The notes below the pieces were generated by a model that was not told the origin of the DNA, ran no database searches, and saw only the letters and a program-made list of their open reading frames with translations. A stretch of 64,000 nucleotides of DNA, taken from Methanoculleus receptaculi. GTDB lineage: Archaea; Halobacteriota; Methanomicrobia; Methanomicrobiales; Methanoculleaceae. Every line of letters begins with the position of its first letter. The stretch's first letter is position 1. Of this stretch, positions 1 through 7,704 are shown piece by piece. The position numbers and the translations under genes are program-made. The DNA is taken from the NCBI RefSeq assembly GCF_033472595.1, contig NZ_CP137642.1, positions 434,001 to 498,000 of the forward strand, in the 5' to 3' direction.

Positions 1-387
1 GTCTTCGATCGCCTCGGCAGCCGTATTCTTCTTGCAATCCCCATCATCAGCCTTGCAACGGTTTTTCTCGCCTTCTCGCCCGATCCGCGTATGGCGGTTG
101 CCGGATCGCTTGTATGGGGGGCGGGGATCGGGATCTTTGAACCCGTTCTCCGGGCTTCGATCGCATCGTCCACGAGCCTTGAGCGGAGGGGGAAGGTCTA
201 CGGCACACTGAGTGCGGTCTACGGGACGGCTTGGTTTGTGGGGAGCGCCGTGATGGGTGTCCTCTACGACGTATCGATCGGGCACATCCTCGCCTATGTT
301 GTCGTGGTCGAGGCCGCAGCGCTGGTGGCCTACCTCTGGCTGTACCGCTCTAGGGTCGCGGTCGGGCCCCCGGAGGTCACCCTGTAA
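1..387 (+). CDS. MFS transporter, C-terminal part (cut by window start)
   Basis: The frame is open from base 1 to the stop at 385-387, so the gene begins upstream. The visible 128 residues start with a VFDRLGSR segment, which resembles the conserved cytoplasmic loop motif of major facilitator transporters. Four hydrophobic stretches follow, with glycine-rich helices (GAGIGIFEP, GTAWFVGSAVMG). The protein should be an integral membrane secondary transporter; the substrate cannot be told from this fragment. It runs toward the convergent gene at 399-737 with only about 11 bases between them. Confidence 0.8.
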   Translation, partial: VFDRLGSRILLAIPIISLATVFLAFSPDPRMAVAGSLVWGAGIGIFEPVLRASIASSTSLERRGKVYGTLSAVYGTAWFVGSAVMGVLYDVSIGHILAYVVVVEAAALVAYLWLYRSRVAVGPPEVTL

Positions 388-398
388 GCCTTGCGGCC

Positions 399-737
399 TT
401 AGTGGTGGAGTGCCCCGCCGATGGCGCCACCGATCAGGGAGAGGATGCCCTGGTACATGAACGCCGCCAGGACTATGAGGATCGACGCTCCGAGACCCGC
501 GATGAACCCGAACGCCCCGAGGAGGACCGTGCCACCGATAAGTGTAAGCAGCGATATGACGATGGCGCCAAGGAGCCCTGCAAGCAGCCCGGCTTTTGCA
601 CCATTCCAGATTCCGCCACGCACCATCCAGCCGGCGACAAATCCGCCGGCCAGCGGCCCGACGACAGGCAACAGGAACCCGACAAGAACCCCTACAAGCC
701 ATCCGACGATGACTCCTGTCCAGAAGTTATCTGCCAT
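399..737 (-). CDS. Small glycine-rich membrane protein, DUF5518-like
   Basis: The 112-residue product has almost no charged residues. It contains three or four predicted membrane helices: WTGVIVGWLVGVLVGFLL near the N terminus, then glycine/alanine-rich helices to the C terminus, which ends in a His pair. The pattern resembles the DUF5518 family of small archaeal membrane proteins, whose function is unknown. The gene is a single unit convergent with the MFS gene. The two long plus-strand ORFs across it are shadows: rich in Pro, Arg and Asp, without domain character. Confidence 0.65.
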   Translation of the reverse strand: MADNFWTGVIVGWLVGVLVGFLLPVVGPLAGGFVAGWMVRGGIWNGAKAGLLAGLLGAIVISLLTLIGGTVLLGAFGFIAGLGASILIVLAAFMYQGILSLIGGAIGGALHH

Positions 738-829
738 CTACTTTTACTCACCGCTGAGTGTTCGAGAGAGTAGTATATACATCTTTAGGATCAAGTCAGG
801 TCGAATCCCCGCCAGTTCAATGGGGGATA

Positions 830-2057
830 GGTAACGTAACGAAAGCTCTGTAAAATTGAATTGGCCCTGGATCCAACCTGGATTTGGACAAAGGAGAAAC
901 AGGGTCATGGACCCATTAGTGTTAATCGAAGGTTATCTTTCCGATTCAGAGAACGGCATGAAGACCGCATCACCTGGTTCCTCAACCAGGCGATGCTCGC
1001 AGAGGCCCTCCAGCAGGCAGGAGCCACCCAGTACGAATGCACCGATGCACGGAAGGCGCATCGGAACGGCTACAAGGATCGGTCTCTCAAGACCCGAAGT
1101 TCCGGGTGTTCCCGTTTGAGATGCAGGTCTTCGGGCGCTATGCCCGGGTGGAGAAGGCTCAGGTGAACGCAATCGTCAAATCCTGCCACCAGGGGTTTTC
1201 AACGAGAAAGATCCAGGAGGTCGTCAGTCCTCCAGGGATCGACCAGGTTTCTTCAGTCTCGGTTTCCCGAATAGCCAGGGACCTCGACGGCCAGGTGCAG
1301 GCATTCCTCCTGCGGCCGATCGAACAGGCTATCCCGTACCTCTTTGTGGATGCGTCCTCCTACAAAGTCCGGGACGGAGCACGATACGTCGCCAAAGCGA
1401 TCCTGGTAGTAGCCGGTGTCCGGGACGACGGCTACCGGGAGGTCCTGGGAGCCAGAATCACCGACTGTGAGAATGAAGGATTCTGATCGGGATTGTTCGA
1501 AGACCTCAAAGAACGTGGATTCATCGGGGTTCAACTGGTCATCTCTGATGGGCATACCGGGATCCAGAAGGCGGCGGAAGCCGCCTTCCTCGGCGCATCC
1601 TGGCAGATGTGTCAGGTGCATTGTACCCGGGCCGTCTTGAGGAATATTCCCCGGAAACATCAGAAGGAGGTTGTAGAGGGGCTGAAGGAGGCATATGGGA
1701 ATGAGCAGAGACTTCAGCAGCTTGCAGATGATCTGAACGAACGAGGATATCGGAAAGCGGCCAATACGATCGAGAGATTCATCCCGGGACGTATGAGTTA
1801 CACGGCATTCCCAAAACAGCACGGGAAACGGCTCCGAACCACGAAGATGATGGAACGGGTCAACAAGGAACTGAAACGGAGAGCCAAGGTTGTAGGCGTG
1901 TTCCCGAACGAGGAATCCCTTCTCCGGTTGGTCGGATCCATCCTGATGGACATCAACGAGGAGTGGGTCACCGGCAGAAGGTATTTGACCATGGAGAAGG
2001 AGTGATCAGGCAAGGAGACAGGGCTCAGACAAATTACAGAAGATCTGAGACGTTACC
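830..2057 (+). mobile_element. Degenerate IS256-type insertion sequence
   Basis: The element is bounded by imperfect inverted ends. GGTAACGT at 830-837 is mirrored by ACGTTACC at 2050-2057. Inside these, a CTGTAA block and a GCCCTG block also pair at equal distances from both ends. The enclosed transposase gene is broken. I see no convincing 8-9 base target duplication next to the ends, so the flanks have diverged or rearranged. Confidence 0.7.
907..2005 (+). pseudogene. IS256/mutator-type transposase, broken by two frameshifts and a stop
   Basis: The protein has to be assembled from three frames. Bases 907-966 (frame 1) give MDPLVLIEGYLSDSENGMKT. About 969-1098 (frame 3) give ITWFLNQAMLAEALQQAG and NGYKDRSLKTR. 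Frame 2 then runs from about 1100 to 2005, with segments typical of the family such as IPYLFVDASSYKVRD, VISDGHTGIQKA and NKELKRRAKVVGVFPN. Frame 2 is interrupted by TGA at 1484-1486, where family members usually have a Trp codon. Sequence between the DRSLKT and FEMQVFGRY blocks also looks shortened. Catalytic DDE regions can still be read (D of FVDASS, D of VISDGH, E of NKELKR). No active transposase can be made from this copy without repair. Confidence 0.85.
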
Positions 2058-2081
2058 GTTCATGTCTTCGGAGGAGTCTTT

Positions 2082-2261
2082 ATGGAAGAAAGAAAATCCA
2101 ATCAACTCTTACGCGCTCTGTCGGTGCCGGTCATTGTCCTGGCGTTCTTCCCCCTGTGGATAGTTGTGTCTTCAGTGAACTACCCCGCCATTCAGGGCGG
2201 GGTAGTTCACCACTCTAACCACACCCGGGTCCCTGACTGGAAATGGTGTTACTTCCTATGA
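2082..2261 (+). pseudogene. Short membrane-anchored ORF, probably a truncated gene start
   Basis: A strong ribosome binding site (GGAGGAG at 2070-2075 region) lies 6-7 bases before this ATG. The encoded 59 residues begin with a polar segment (MEERKSNQLLRAL) and one hydrophobic helix (VPVIVLAFFPLWIVV). The frame then runs straight into the 15-bp palindrome at 2175-2210 and ends in sequence without protein character. I infer that this is the front of a membrane protein whose rest was replaced when the palindrome or a larger element arrived. The original function cannot be named. Confidence 0.45.
2175..2210. repeat. Perfect 15-bp palindrome sharing the IS605-type right-end sequence
   Basis: GTGAACTACCCCGCC (2175-2189) pairs perfectly with GGCGGGGTAGTTCAC (2196-2210) around a 6-base loop. 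Bases 2194-2212 are identical over 19 positions to 7644-7662, the right-end hairpin of the tnpB element further on. No tnpA or tnpB coding is recognisable next to this copy, so it looks like a solo end or a miniature derivative. Confidence 0.75.
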
Positions 2262-2704
2262 AAGTCACAAACCCTTTCGGAGATGCTGGTAAACCACAAC
2301 CGTTATCTACAGGAGAGTCGATCGGGTGTTGTGGGTTGTTCACCCGGTACAGGGAGGTGTCTCAAACGAGGATCAAACGTTATAAACCCCCGATCTCGGC
2401 GACCGCAAAGCCGTTCAGGGTTGTGCGGCGTTTGCAGTCCAACCCGACCTACACCCCGCTCATGACGGGTCCGATGGTGAACGCCGCCGTGCTTGCTGCC
2501 CTCTCGGCTACATCGGCCATGTCGGGGTTGACGTTGGGTGTCTGCATGCGTCTTGCAGGGCTCTGAAGTCAACCGGCTGTACACTTTTTTGATGGTTTCT
2601 GCTCTCCATCGATTCTTTGCAGCGCGCTCATCCCCCCGACAGGGGAAAAGGGATATCATGCTACAGGAGGAGATTTACTGTTACGCGCGACTGGATGGTG
2701 ACCG
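2213..2704. other. Non-coding or decayed stretch before the ABC exporter
   Basis: An open frame at 2243-2566 has no recognisable domain, and the minus-strand frame over the same bases is rich in Arg, His and Pro. I treat both as decayed sequence. Bases 2650-2704 carry GGATATCAT and AGGAGG-like motifs that may belong to the promoter and leader of the ABC exporter operon starting at 2705. Confidence 0.4.
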
Positions 2705-3655
2705 ATGGAAGCGACCGACATCATCGAGGTGGTGGACCTTGAACATACGTTTGGCGAGGTTGAGGCTGTGCGGGGGATCAGTTTCGCCGTCAAAAAAGGT
2801 GAGATATTCTCTTTTCTCGGTCCAAATGGCGCGGGGAAGAGTACTACCATCAACATACTGATAACGCTTCTCCCCCTCCAGAAGGGCAGGGTGCGGGTCG
2901 CCGGTCACGACGTCACCCTGGAACCCAGGAAGGTCAGGGAGGTTATCGGGGTCGTCTTCCAGGAAGAGGTGCTCGACCGCGATCTCACGGTCTGGGAGAC
3001 GATGGAGTTTCACGGCCGGATCTACGGCATCCCCCGCGATGAACGGCGTAGGCGGATTGAAGACCTTCTTGCGGTCGTGGAACTCGATGCCAGACGGAAT
3101 GAACTGACAAAAAACCTCTCCGGCGGCATGAAACGCCGTCTCCAGATCGCCCGTGGTCTCCTGACCCGGCCGGAGGTGCTGTTCCTGGACGAACCGACGC
3201 TGGGGCTCGATCCCCAGACAAGGATGCGGATCTGGGACTACATACGGCAGGTGAATGAAGCCGGGACGACGATATTCATGACAACGCACTACATGGAGGA
3301 GGCTGATATGCTCTCAGACAGGATCAGCATCATGGATCATGGCAGGATCGTCATCTCCGGCACGCCGGATGAACTGAAGAATACCCTGGGAGAGGATGTC
3401 GTCTACCTTGAGACCCGGGATGATTCAGGGGCCCGTGAGTTTCTCCTGGGGATGGAGGAGGTCAGGTCGATCACCGGGTCGCCCCGTGGTCTCTCGGTTG
3501 CGATCTCGGCCGACGGGAGTCACGCCCTCCCCCGGATCATCGATCGGCTGCGCGAGGCCGGGATCGAGATCGTGAGCGTGAACCTGAAAAAACCGACCAT
3601 GGACGACGTTTTTGTTCACTATACCGGCAGGGAACTGCGCGACGGGGGAGGGTGA
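2705..3655 (+). CDS. ABC exporter ATP-binding protein (DrrA type)
   Basis: This is a 316-residue nucleotide-binding subunit of an ABC-2 type exporter. Walker A is GPNGAGKST near residue 40, the signature is LSGGMKRR near 140 and Walker B is [12 protein letters not shown] near 160, followed by a switch His in TTHYMEEAD. About 90 residues follow the ATPase core, which matches the daunorubicin-resistance (DrrA) group. The permease starts 6 bases after the stop, so the two genes form an operon. The pair would export a hydrophobic compound, lipid or polysaccharide; the substrate is unknown. The ATG at 2705 follows a GGTGACC ribosome binding site. Confidence 0.9.
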   Translation: MEATDIIEVVDLEHTFGEVEAVRGISFAVKKGEIFSFLGPNGAGKSTTINILITLLPLQKGRVRVAGHDVTLEPRKVREVIGVVFQEEVLDRDLTVWETMEFHGRIYGIPRDERRRRIEDLLAVVELDARRNELTKNLSGGMKRRLQIARGLLTRPEVLFLDEPTLGLDPQTRMRIWDYIRQVNEAGTTIFMTTHYMEEADMLSDRISIMDHGRIVISGTPDELKNTLGEDVVYLETRDDSGAREFLLGMEEVRSITGSPRGLSVAISADGSHALPRIIDRLREAGIEIVSVNLKKPTMDDVFVHYTGRELRDGGG

Positions 3656-3661
3656 GCGGCT

Positions 3662-4498
3662 ATGGCATGGGAGTTTCTTACCGTCTACTGGCGGGAGATG
3701 ATCAGGTTTGTCCGGTTCAGGACGCAACTATTCTCGTCGCTCCTCCAGCCGGCGCTCTGGATGGGTTTCTTCGGGATCGCGATGTCTTCAAACCTCGACC
3801 GGTTTACATCCTCCATACCCGTACCCGCAGGGGTTGTCCAGGTTGATTACCTCACCTTCATGGCCGCGGGGGTGATCGCGATGACCACACTATTTACGAG
3901 CCTCTATGGGGGGATGAGCCTCCTGTTCGATAAGAACTGGGGGCTGATGCGGGAGATGCTTGCAAGCCCCATGCCACGGACGCACATCATGCTTGGTGTC
4001 AGCCTATCGGGGATGACAAAGTCGTTTATCCAGGCGGGTATCATCATGGTTTTCGGGCTCGTTTTGGGTGTCCGGTTCTTCCACGGGTTTTCGGTTGCCA
4101 GGATTGCCTTCTCGGTAATTGGCGTGTTTGCATTTCTTGGAACATTCTCGCTTGGGTTTCTTCTCTTCTCCTCCAACATCTCGATGCGGCTCGAGAGTCC
4201 TGAGGGCCTGCAGGGGATCATGACGCTCCTATCACTGCCACTCTTCTTCGTCTCAAACGCCCTCTACCCCATCCAGGCGTTCCCGCCGTTTTTGCAGGTT
4301 CTCTCGGCCTACAACCCGCTGACCCATCTCGTTACCGGGATCCGCTACTTTGCTCTGGGAAACGATTTCTTTGCCGTTGGTGCTCGCTACACCATCACAA
4401 CAGGTGACGTCCTCACATCTTTTGCGTACCTGGCGGTCTTTGCAGCAGTGATGTACCTCCTTGCCCGAAGGGCGTTTGAGAGGGCAGTTGTGGCGTGA
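3662..4498 (+). CDS. ABC-2 type exporter permease
   Basis: The 278-residue membrane subunit partners the ATPase immediately upstream. It starts with a short cytoplasmic segment (WEFLTVYWREMIRFVRFRTQ) and has about six hydrophobic helices. It contains the ABC-2 hallmark near residues 200-215 (LSLPLFFVSNALYPI followed by Pro-rich FPPFLQVLSAYNPLTH). Length and layout match DrrB/NodJ-like permeases. It should form the transmembrane pore of a dimeric exporter. No substrate-binding protein is encoded nearby, which is normal for an exporter. Confidence 0.9.
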   Translation: MAWEFLTVYWREMIRFVRFRTQLFSSLLQPALWMGFFGIAMSSNLDRFTSSIPVPAGVVQVDYLTFMAAGVIAMTTLFTSLYGGMSLLFDKNWGLMREMLASPMPRTHIMLGVSLSGMTKSFIQAGIIMVFGLVLGVRFFHGFSVARIAFSVIGVFAFLGTFSLGFLLFSSNISMRLESPEGLQGIMTLLSLPLFFVSNALYPIQAFPPFLQVLSAYNPLTHLVTGIRYFALGNDFFAVGARYTITTGDVLTSFAYLAVFAAVMYLLARRAFERAVVA

Positions 4499-4751
4499 GG
4501 GTACCTCCTCCCGGAAATCGCCGTGTTCCTGTCCCGGTTTACCCCGCACTGTCTCAATCGCGTTATGAGAACCCGTGGACAGAACCACGTTAAGCGGTGA
4601 TCAGGGATATCCGTCTGCTGAAGATGATCAAGAGGAGGGGGCTACGCTGAGAGTCTCTGTTATACTGGCATTCCCATTCGCGGCTCGATATCTGGCCTGT
4701 GGAGGCTCGTGTAGTTGGTTTTAAGTCTGCAGCCGGCCAACTTCCAAGTTG

Positions 4752-4940
4752 ATGACAACCCTGCAGACATATCGTTGCTCGATATGCGGCCATATCTACG
4801 ATCCGAAGACCGGGGATGTGAATGCGCCGCCTGGAACCGCGTTTGAAGACCTACCCGATGATTGGCGCTGTCCGATCTGCCTTGCAGAGAAGAGTAAGTT
4901 CAGAGTATTCTTGTCGCCACTCGGGCGGCTCGGGCTCTGA
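4752..4940 (+). CDS. Rubredoxin
   Basis: The small redox protein (62 residues) has two iron-binding CxxC knuckles. The first is YRCSICGHIYDP near residues 8-19 and the second WRCPICLAEKSKF near 40-52, with the usual GxxFEDLPDDW link between them. It would carry single electrons in the cytoplasm, typically to peroxidases, superoxide reductase or flavodiiron proteins. The C-terminal tail (RVFLSPLGRLGL) is longer than in minimal rubredoxins. A TTG one codon upstream (4749) could also start translation; I prefer the ATG. No partner oxidoreductase is next to it. Confidence 0.9.
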   Translation: MTTLQTYRCSICGHIYDPKTGDVNAPPGTAFEDLPDDWRCPICLAEKSKFRVFLSPLGRLGL

Positions 4941-5485
4941 GCGGTCAGGCCGCTTGCACACCATCCATTGCCTGGCGGGCAGGAGCATGTTTCCTCCAGG
5001 CGTGTCCGCCCGAGCAGGCTGACCACTGGCTTCTCCAGGTGCGCTCATCTCGTGTTTTGTTCGATGTTATCCCATGCCGGTTTCGGAAAAGACCATTCAA
5101 CCTAAGAATGTTTGGATGTGGTTGATTACGCCCAAACCACCTACCTTTTATTTGAAGAACTGATTGAACCGGTCACTCTGTTGATGGGGACGTCGGAGCG
5201 AAAAAATGGTGACATGACGCGTGACAATCGGGCAGGTAACCACTCCAGCGTCTCTCTTGAGTTCGCACGCCCCGAGGCGTTCCTTTCACCCTTCCACTAC
5301 CTGGAAGTTGCTTGAAGCGGAAACAAGTGAGAATAACAATCATATCACCACACGAGAAACTATCCGGTATCGAAGGTGAACCTATCTAGAACTGGTGCCA
5401 GAGATTGAAAGACCCCATGCCGACCCGACTTCTCGATCGTTGGTCGTTTAAGTCAGGCTCTAAATTTGCCGTATGAGACACCAAT
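4941..5485. other. Intergenic stretch without a recognisable gene
   Basis: Only short frames without domain character occur here; a 67-codon frame at 5112-5315 has no ribosome binding site or family resemblance. The last 60 bases contain AT-rich sequence (TAAATTTG at 5461) that probably holds the promoter of the DtxR-type regulator. Confidence 0.4.
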
Positions 5486-5495
5486 ATGAGACACC
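5473..5495 (+). repeat. Ten-base tandem duplication at the regulator start codon
   Basis: ATGAGACACC occurs at 5473-5482 and again at 5486-5495. The second copy supplies the start codon of the DtxR-type regulator. The first ATG is out of use, because its frame reaches a stop after ten codons. The arrangement could affect initiation or could be a chance slippage duplication. Confidence 0.5.
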
Positions 5496-5941
5496 GTGGA
5501 TGTAGGATAAACCTGAGCAGGAGAGTCGAGGATTACCTTGAGGCCATACTCAACGTCACGCTGGAGAAGGGTTACGCCCGCACGAAGGACGTGGCGCGCG
5601 AGTTGGACGTCAGTCCATCAACAGTTGTGGAGATGTTTCGAAAGCTTGGCAGTATGGGTTTTGTCGATTACCGCCGTTACGAGGGTGTGGTTCTCTTGCC
5701 TGCTGGGCGTGAGGTTGCCGAAGCAGTCAAGTTCCGGCACGATACTTTAAAGGAGTTTCTTAAAATCATCCATGTCCCGGAGAAGATAGCCAACACCGAT
5801 GCCTGCTACATGGAGCATGAACTCCACCCAACGACGATCCGGCAGATACGGTTGCTCGTAGAGGCACTCAGGTCGGATCCGGAGATCTGCGAACGAATAC
5901 AAAACACCGGCAGATCCCAGGGGGAGCAACAATCCCAATGA
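5486..5941 (+). CDS. DtxR/MntR-type metal-dependent transcriptional regulator
   Basis: The 151-residue protein has an N-terminal winged helix (RVEDYLEAILNVTLEKGYARTKDVARELDVS, residues 12-45, and a wing YEGVVLLPAG). A dimerisation and metal-binding helix region follows. Candidate metal ligands sit where MntR has them: Asp/Glu in VEDYLEAIL, His in KFRHDTLKEFL and Glu-His in CYMEHELHP. It lacks the SH3-like third domain of DtxR and so resembles MntR. It probably senses Mn or Fe and represses uptake genes. It overlaps the next gene by four bases (ATGA), so both are cotranslated. Confidence 0.85.
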   Translation: MRHRGCRINLSRRVEDYLEAILNVTLEKGYARTKDVARELDVSPSTVVEMFRKLGSMGFVDYRRYEGVVLLPAGREVAEAVKFRHDTLKEFLKIIHVPEKIANTDACYMEHELHPTTIRQIRLLVEALRSDPEICERIQNTGRSQGEQQSQ

Positions 5942-6210
5942 CCATCGTTGCAGCAGCGGTGGCGGTCTACCTCCTTGTAAACCTGGTTTCATTCATCACA
6001 TACTACCGCGACAAGCGCCTGGCTGAACGCTCGGCATGGAGGATCCCTGAGAAACGGCTGCTCACTCTTGCGTTTTTTGGGCCGTTTGGCGCCTTCGCTG
6101 CGATGAGGATGTTCCGGCACAAGACGCAGAAGCGAGTCTTCCGGCTCGTCCCCCTCTTTCTATGTCTGCACCTTCTGCTGGCCGTCGTGCTCCTTGCGGG
6201 TCTCTGCTGA
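5938..6210 (+). CDS. DUF1294 family membrane protein
   Basis: The 90-residue product has an N-terminal helix (AVAVYLLVNLVSFITYY), then DKRLAERSAWRIPEKRLL, a second helix with the GPFGAFAAMRMFRHKT motif and a C-terminal helix. The D-K-x-A...RIPE...GG/GPxGA...M...RHKT pattern is the DUF1294 signature. The function is unknown; related domains are sometimes fused to cold-shock domains in bacteria. Coupling with the metal regulator through an ATGA overlap suggests a shared transcript, possibly linked to metal or envelope stress (inference). Confidence 0.85.
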   Translation: MTIVAAAVAVYLLVNLVSFITYYRDKRLAERSAWRIPEKRLLTLAFFGPFGAFAAMRMFRHKTQKRVFRLVPLFLCLHLLLAVVLLAGLC

Positions 6211-6272
6211 TACACCCCTCCAGCGTCAGAATGCGTTTAACTTGCGGGGGTGAAGGTGGCGGAGCGGGAAGT

Positions 6273-6292
6273 CCCCACCGTTCACGATGGGG
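6273..6292. repeat. Hairpin resembling an IS605-type element end
   Basis: CCCCACCGT (6273-6281) pairs with ACGATGGGG (6284-6292) with one mismatch, in a context (GAAGTCCCC..., GGGGATGAAAG) that resembles transposon-end hairpins of tnpB elements. It may be the remnant of a second element next to the tnpA stump, or part of the left end. This is weak evidence. Confidence 0.35.
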
Positions 6293-6381
6293 ATGAAAGC
6301 GGAGCCGCCCTTCCTTCCTGCGATAGATATATTCCTCTTGAGTATTCTATTATCATCCACCCAACATTATAAACTTGATAG

Positions 6382-6465
6382 GTCTGCACATTCGGTACAG
6401 GTACGTCAGGACAGGTAAGCCTCGATGCGCTGAAGGAGTATGTTGAATCGCAGATGGAGAAGTAA
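6382..6465 (+). pseudogene. tnpA (IS200-type Y1 transposase) C-terminal stump
   Basis: After a stop at 6379, frame 1 reads VCTFGTGTSGQVSLDALKEY and then VESQMEK, ending in TAA directly before the tnpB ATG. The GxVS...L..Y(I/V)E.Q pattern is the C terminus of IS200/IS605 TnpA. The catalytic HUH and Tyr regions are absent, so the single-strand transposase is lost and the element cannot move by itself. Confidence 0.65.
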
Positions 6466-7665
6466 ATGATCGTTTCCTACAAGTACCGGGCGTATCCAGA
6501 CGCAACCGTGGAAACACGGCTGAATGCCGCGCTCGATACCTGTAGGTGGCTCTACAACAAACTTCTCGAAGAATGCAACACGGCACGAGAGAATGGAATC
6601 TCTCCGACGATGCGGGGAACGCAGGCGCGGATCGTCACGCTGAAAGAGGAGAATCCTGCACTCAAGGACGTGTACTCTAAAGTGCTCCAGATGGTCAACT
6701 ACACCCTCTGGAGCAACATCGCTGCACTCTCGCAGACAAAGAAGAGAGGACGGAAGATCGGCAAACTCCGATTCAAGAGTGCAGCCCGGTACCGGACGCT
6801 CAATTATAATCAGTCGGGTTTCAAGATCGATCGCGAGCATAGTTCGATTACGTTCTCGAAGATCGGAACGATTCCGTTCAACATGCACCGACCCTACACC
6901 GGGAAGGTGAAGGGTGTCCTGATCACCCGTTCCGGCGATAGATGGTATGTGATCATTCAGACAGAGCAGGAGGTCTACAAGTCAAAGCGTGAAGGGCAGT
7001 CTGTCGGTATCGATCTCGGTCTGAACTCGTTTGCAGTCGATAGCGATGGCGCGGTGATAGAGAACCCCCGGTTCTATGAACATTCTCTGGGCAGGATCAA
7101 GAAGATCCAGCGGAGTCTTGCCCGGAAACAACGGTTCTCGAAAAACTGGAAGAAGGCAAAAAGGAAACTGGAGAAGGTCTATGATCATGTCACCAACCAG
7201 AAGAACGATTTCCTGCACAAACTCTCCCGTCAGTACGTTGACACCTATGCGACGATCTGTGTTGAAGACCTGAATATCAAGTATTTGAAAGAGAACGGCA
7301 AATCTCGCGGGCTCCGGAGAAGTATCCACAGTGCGTCGTGGGGACGATTTTATTCTTACCTCTCGTACAAGGCTGAAAGTGCTGGTACGGAACTCGTCAA
7401 AGTCGATCCCCGCGACACGACACAGATGTGTTCGAACTGCGGAAGCATCGTGAAAAAGACGCTCTCCGAGAGAGTCCACGAATGCCCATACTGTGGGTTT
7501 GTTGCCGATAGAGATTACAATGCTGCGGTAAATATCCACCGCGTGGGGATGGAACAGCCCTTTGAGCCTGTGGAGCCAAGACCTCTACATCACATCTCTG
7601 TGGTGCAAGTGTTGGCCATGATAGCCGGGAAGCCCCGCCCGAGAGGGCGGGGTAGTTCACCATAA
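6466..7665 (+). CDS. tnpB: TnpB (IS605 OrfB) RNA-guided nuclease, apparently intact
   Basis: The 399-residue protein has an N-terminal helical and OrfB domain (YKYRAYPDATVETRLN...CRWLYNKLLEE). Its RuvC-like nuclease keeps the catalytic Asp in GIDLGLNSFAVDS (near 182), Glu in CVEDLNIKYLKEN (near 267) and Asp in ADRDYNAAVNI (near 348). The zinc ribbon CSNCG...CPYCG lies between the last two. TnpB proteins are RNA-guided DNA endonucleases whose guide comes from the element's right end. Here the last codons (KPRPRGRGSSP) are read through the right-end hairpin itself, consistent with an overlapping omega RNA. It directly follows the tnpA stump. Whether it still acts is unknown. Confidence 0.9.
   Translation: MIVSYKYRAYPDATVETRLNAALDTCRWLYNKLLEECNTARENGISPTMRGTQARIVTLKEENPALKDVYSKVLQMVNYTLWSNIAALSQTKKRGRKIGKLRFKSAARYRTLNYNQSGFKIDREHSSITFSKIGTIPFNMHRPYTGKVKGVLITRSGDRWYVIIQTEQEVYKSKREGQSVGIDLGLNSFAVDSDGAVIENPRFYEHSLGRIKKIQRSLARKQRFSKNWKKAKRKLEKVYDHVTNQKNDFLHKLSRQYVDTYATICVEDLNIKYLKENGKSRGLRRSIHSASWGRFYSYLSYKAESAGTELVKVDPRDTTQMCSNCGSIVKKTLSERVHECPYCGFVADRDYNAAVNIHRVGMEQPFEPVEPRPLHHISVVQVLAMIAGKPRPRGRGSSP
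7632..7662 (+). repeat. Right-end hairpin of the tnpB element (likely omega-RNA scaffold end)
   Basis: CCCCGCCC (7633-7640), loop GAGA and GGGCGGGG (7645-7652) form an 8-bp stem followed by TAGTTCACC. It overlaps the tnpB 3' coding end. The element probably ends just after TTCACC, so the guide of any omega RNA would be the flanking bases from about 7662. The last 19 bases recur at 2194-2212. Confidence 0.6.
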
Positions 7666-7704
7666 CAGCAAAGTTAAAATCAATCTCTCCACCACACTAC
7701 CCCC

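Noticed and set aside
1484-1486. TGA in the IS256-type transposase read as selenocysteine or readthrough
   Set aside because: The site is normally Trp, two frameshifts exist elsewhere in the same gene, and no SECIS-like structure was evident. Simple decay is the better explanation.
5112-5315. 67-codon frame after rubredoxin
   Set aside because: No ribosome binding site or family resemblance; sequence around it looks non-coding.
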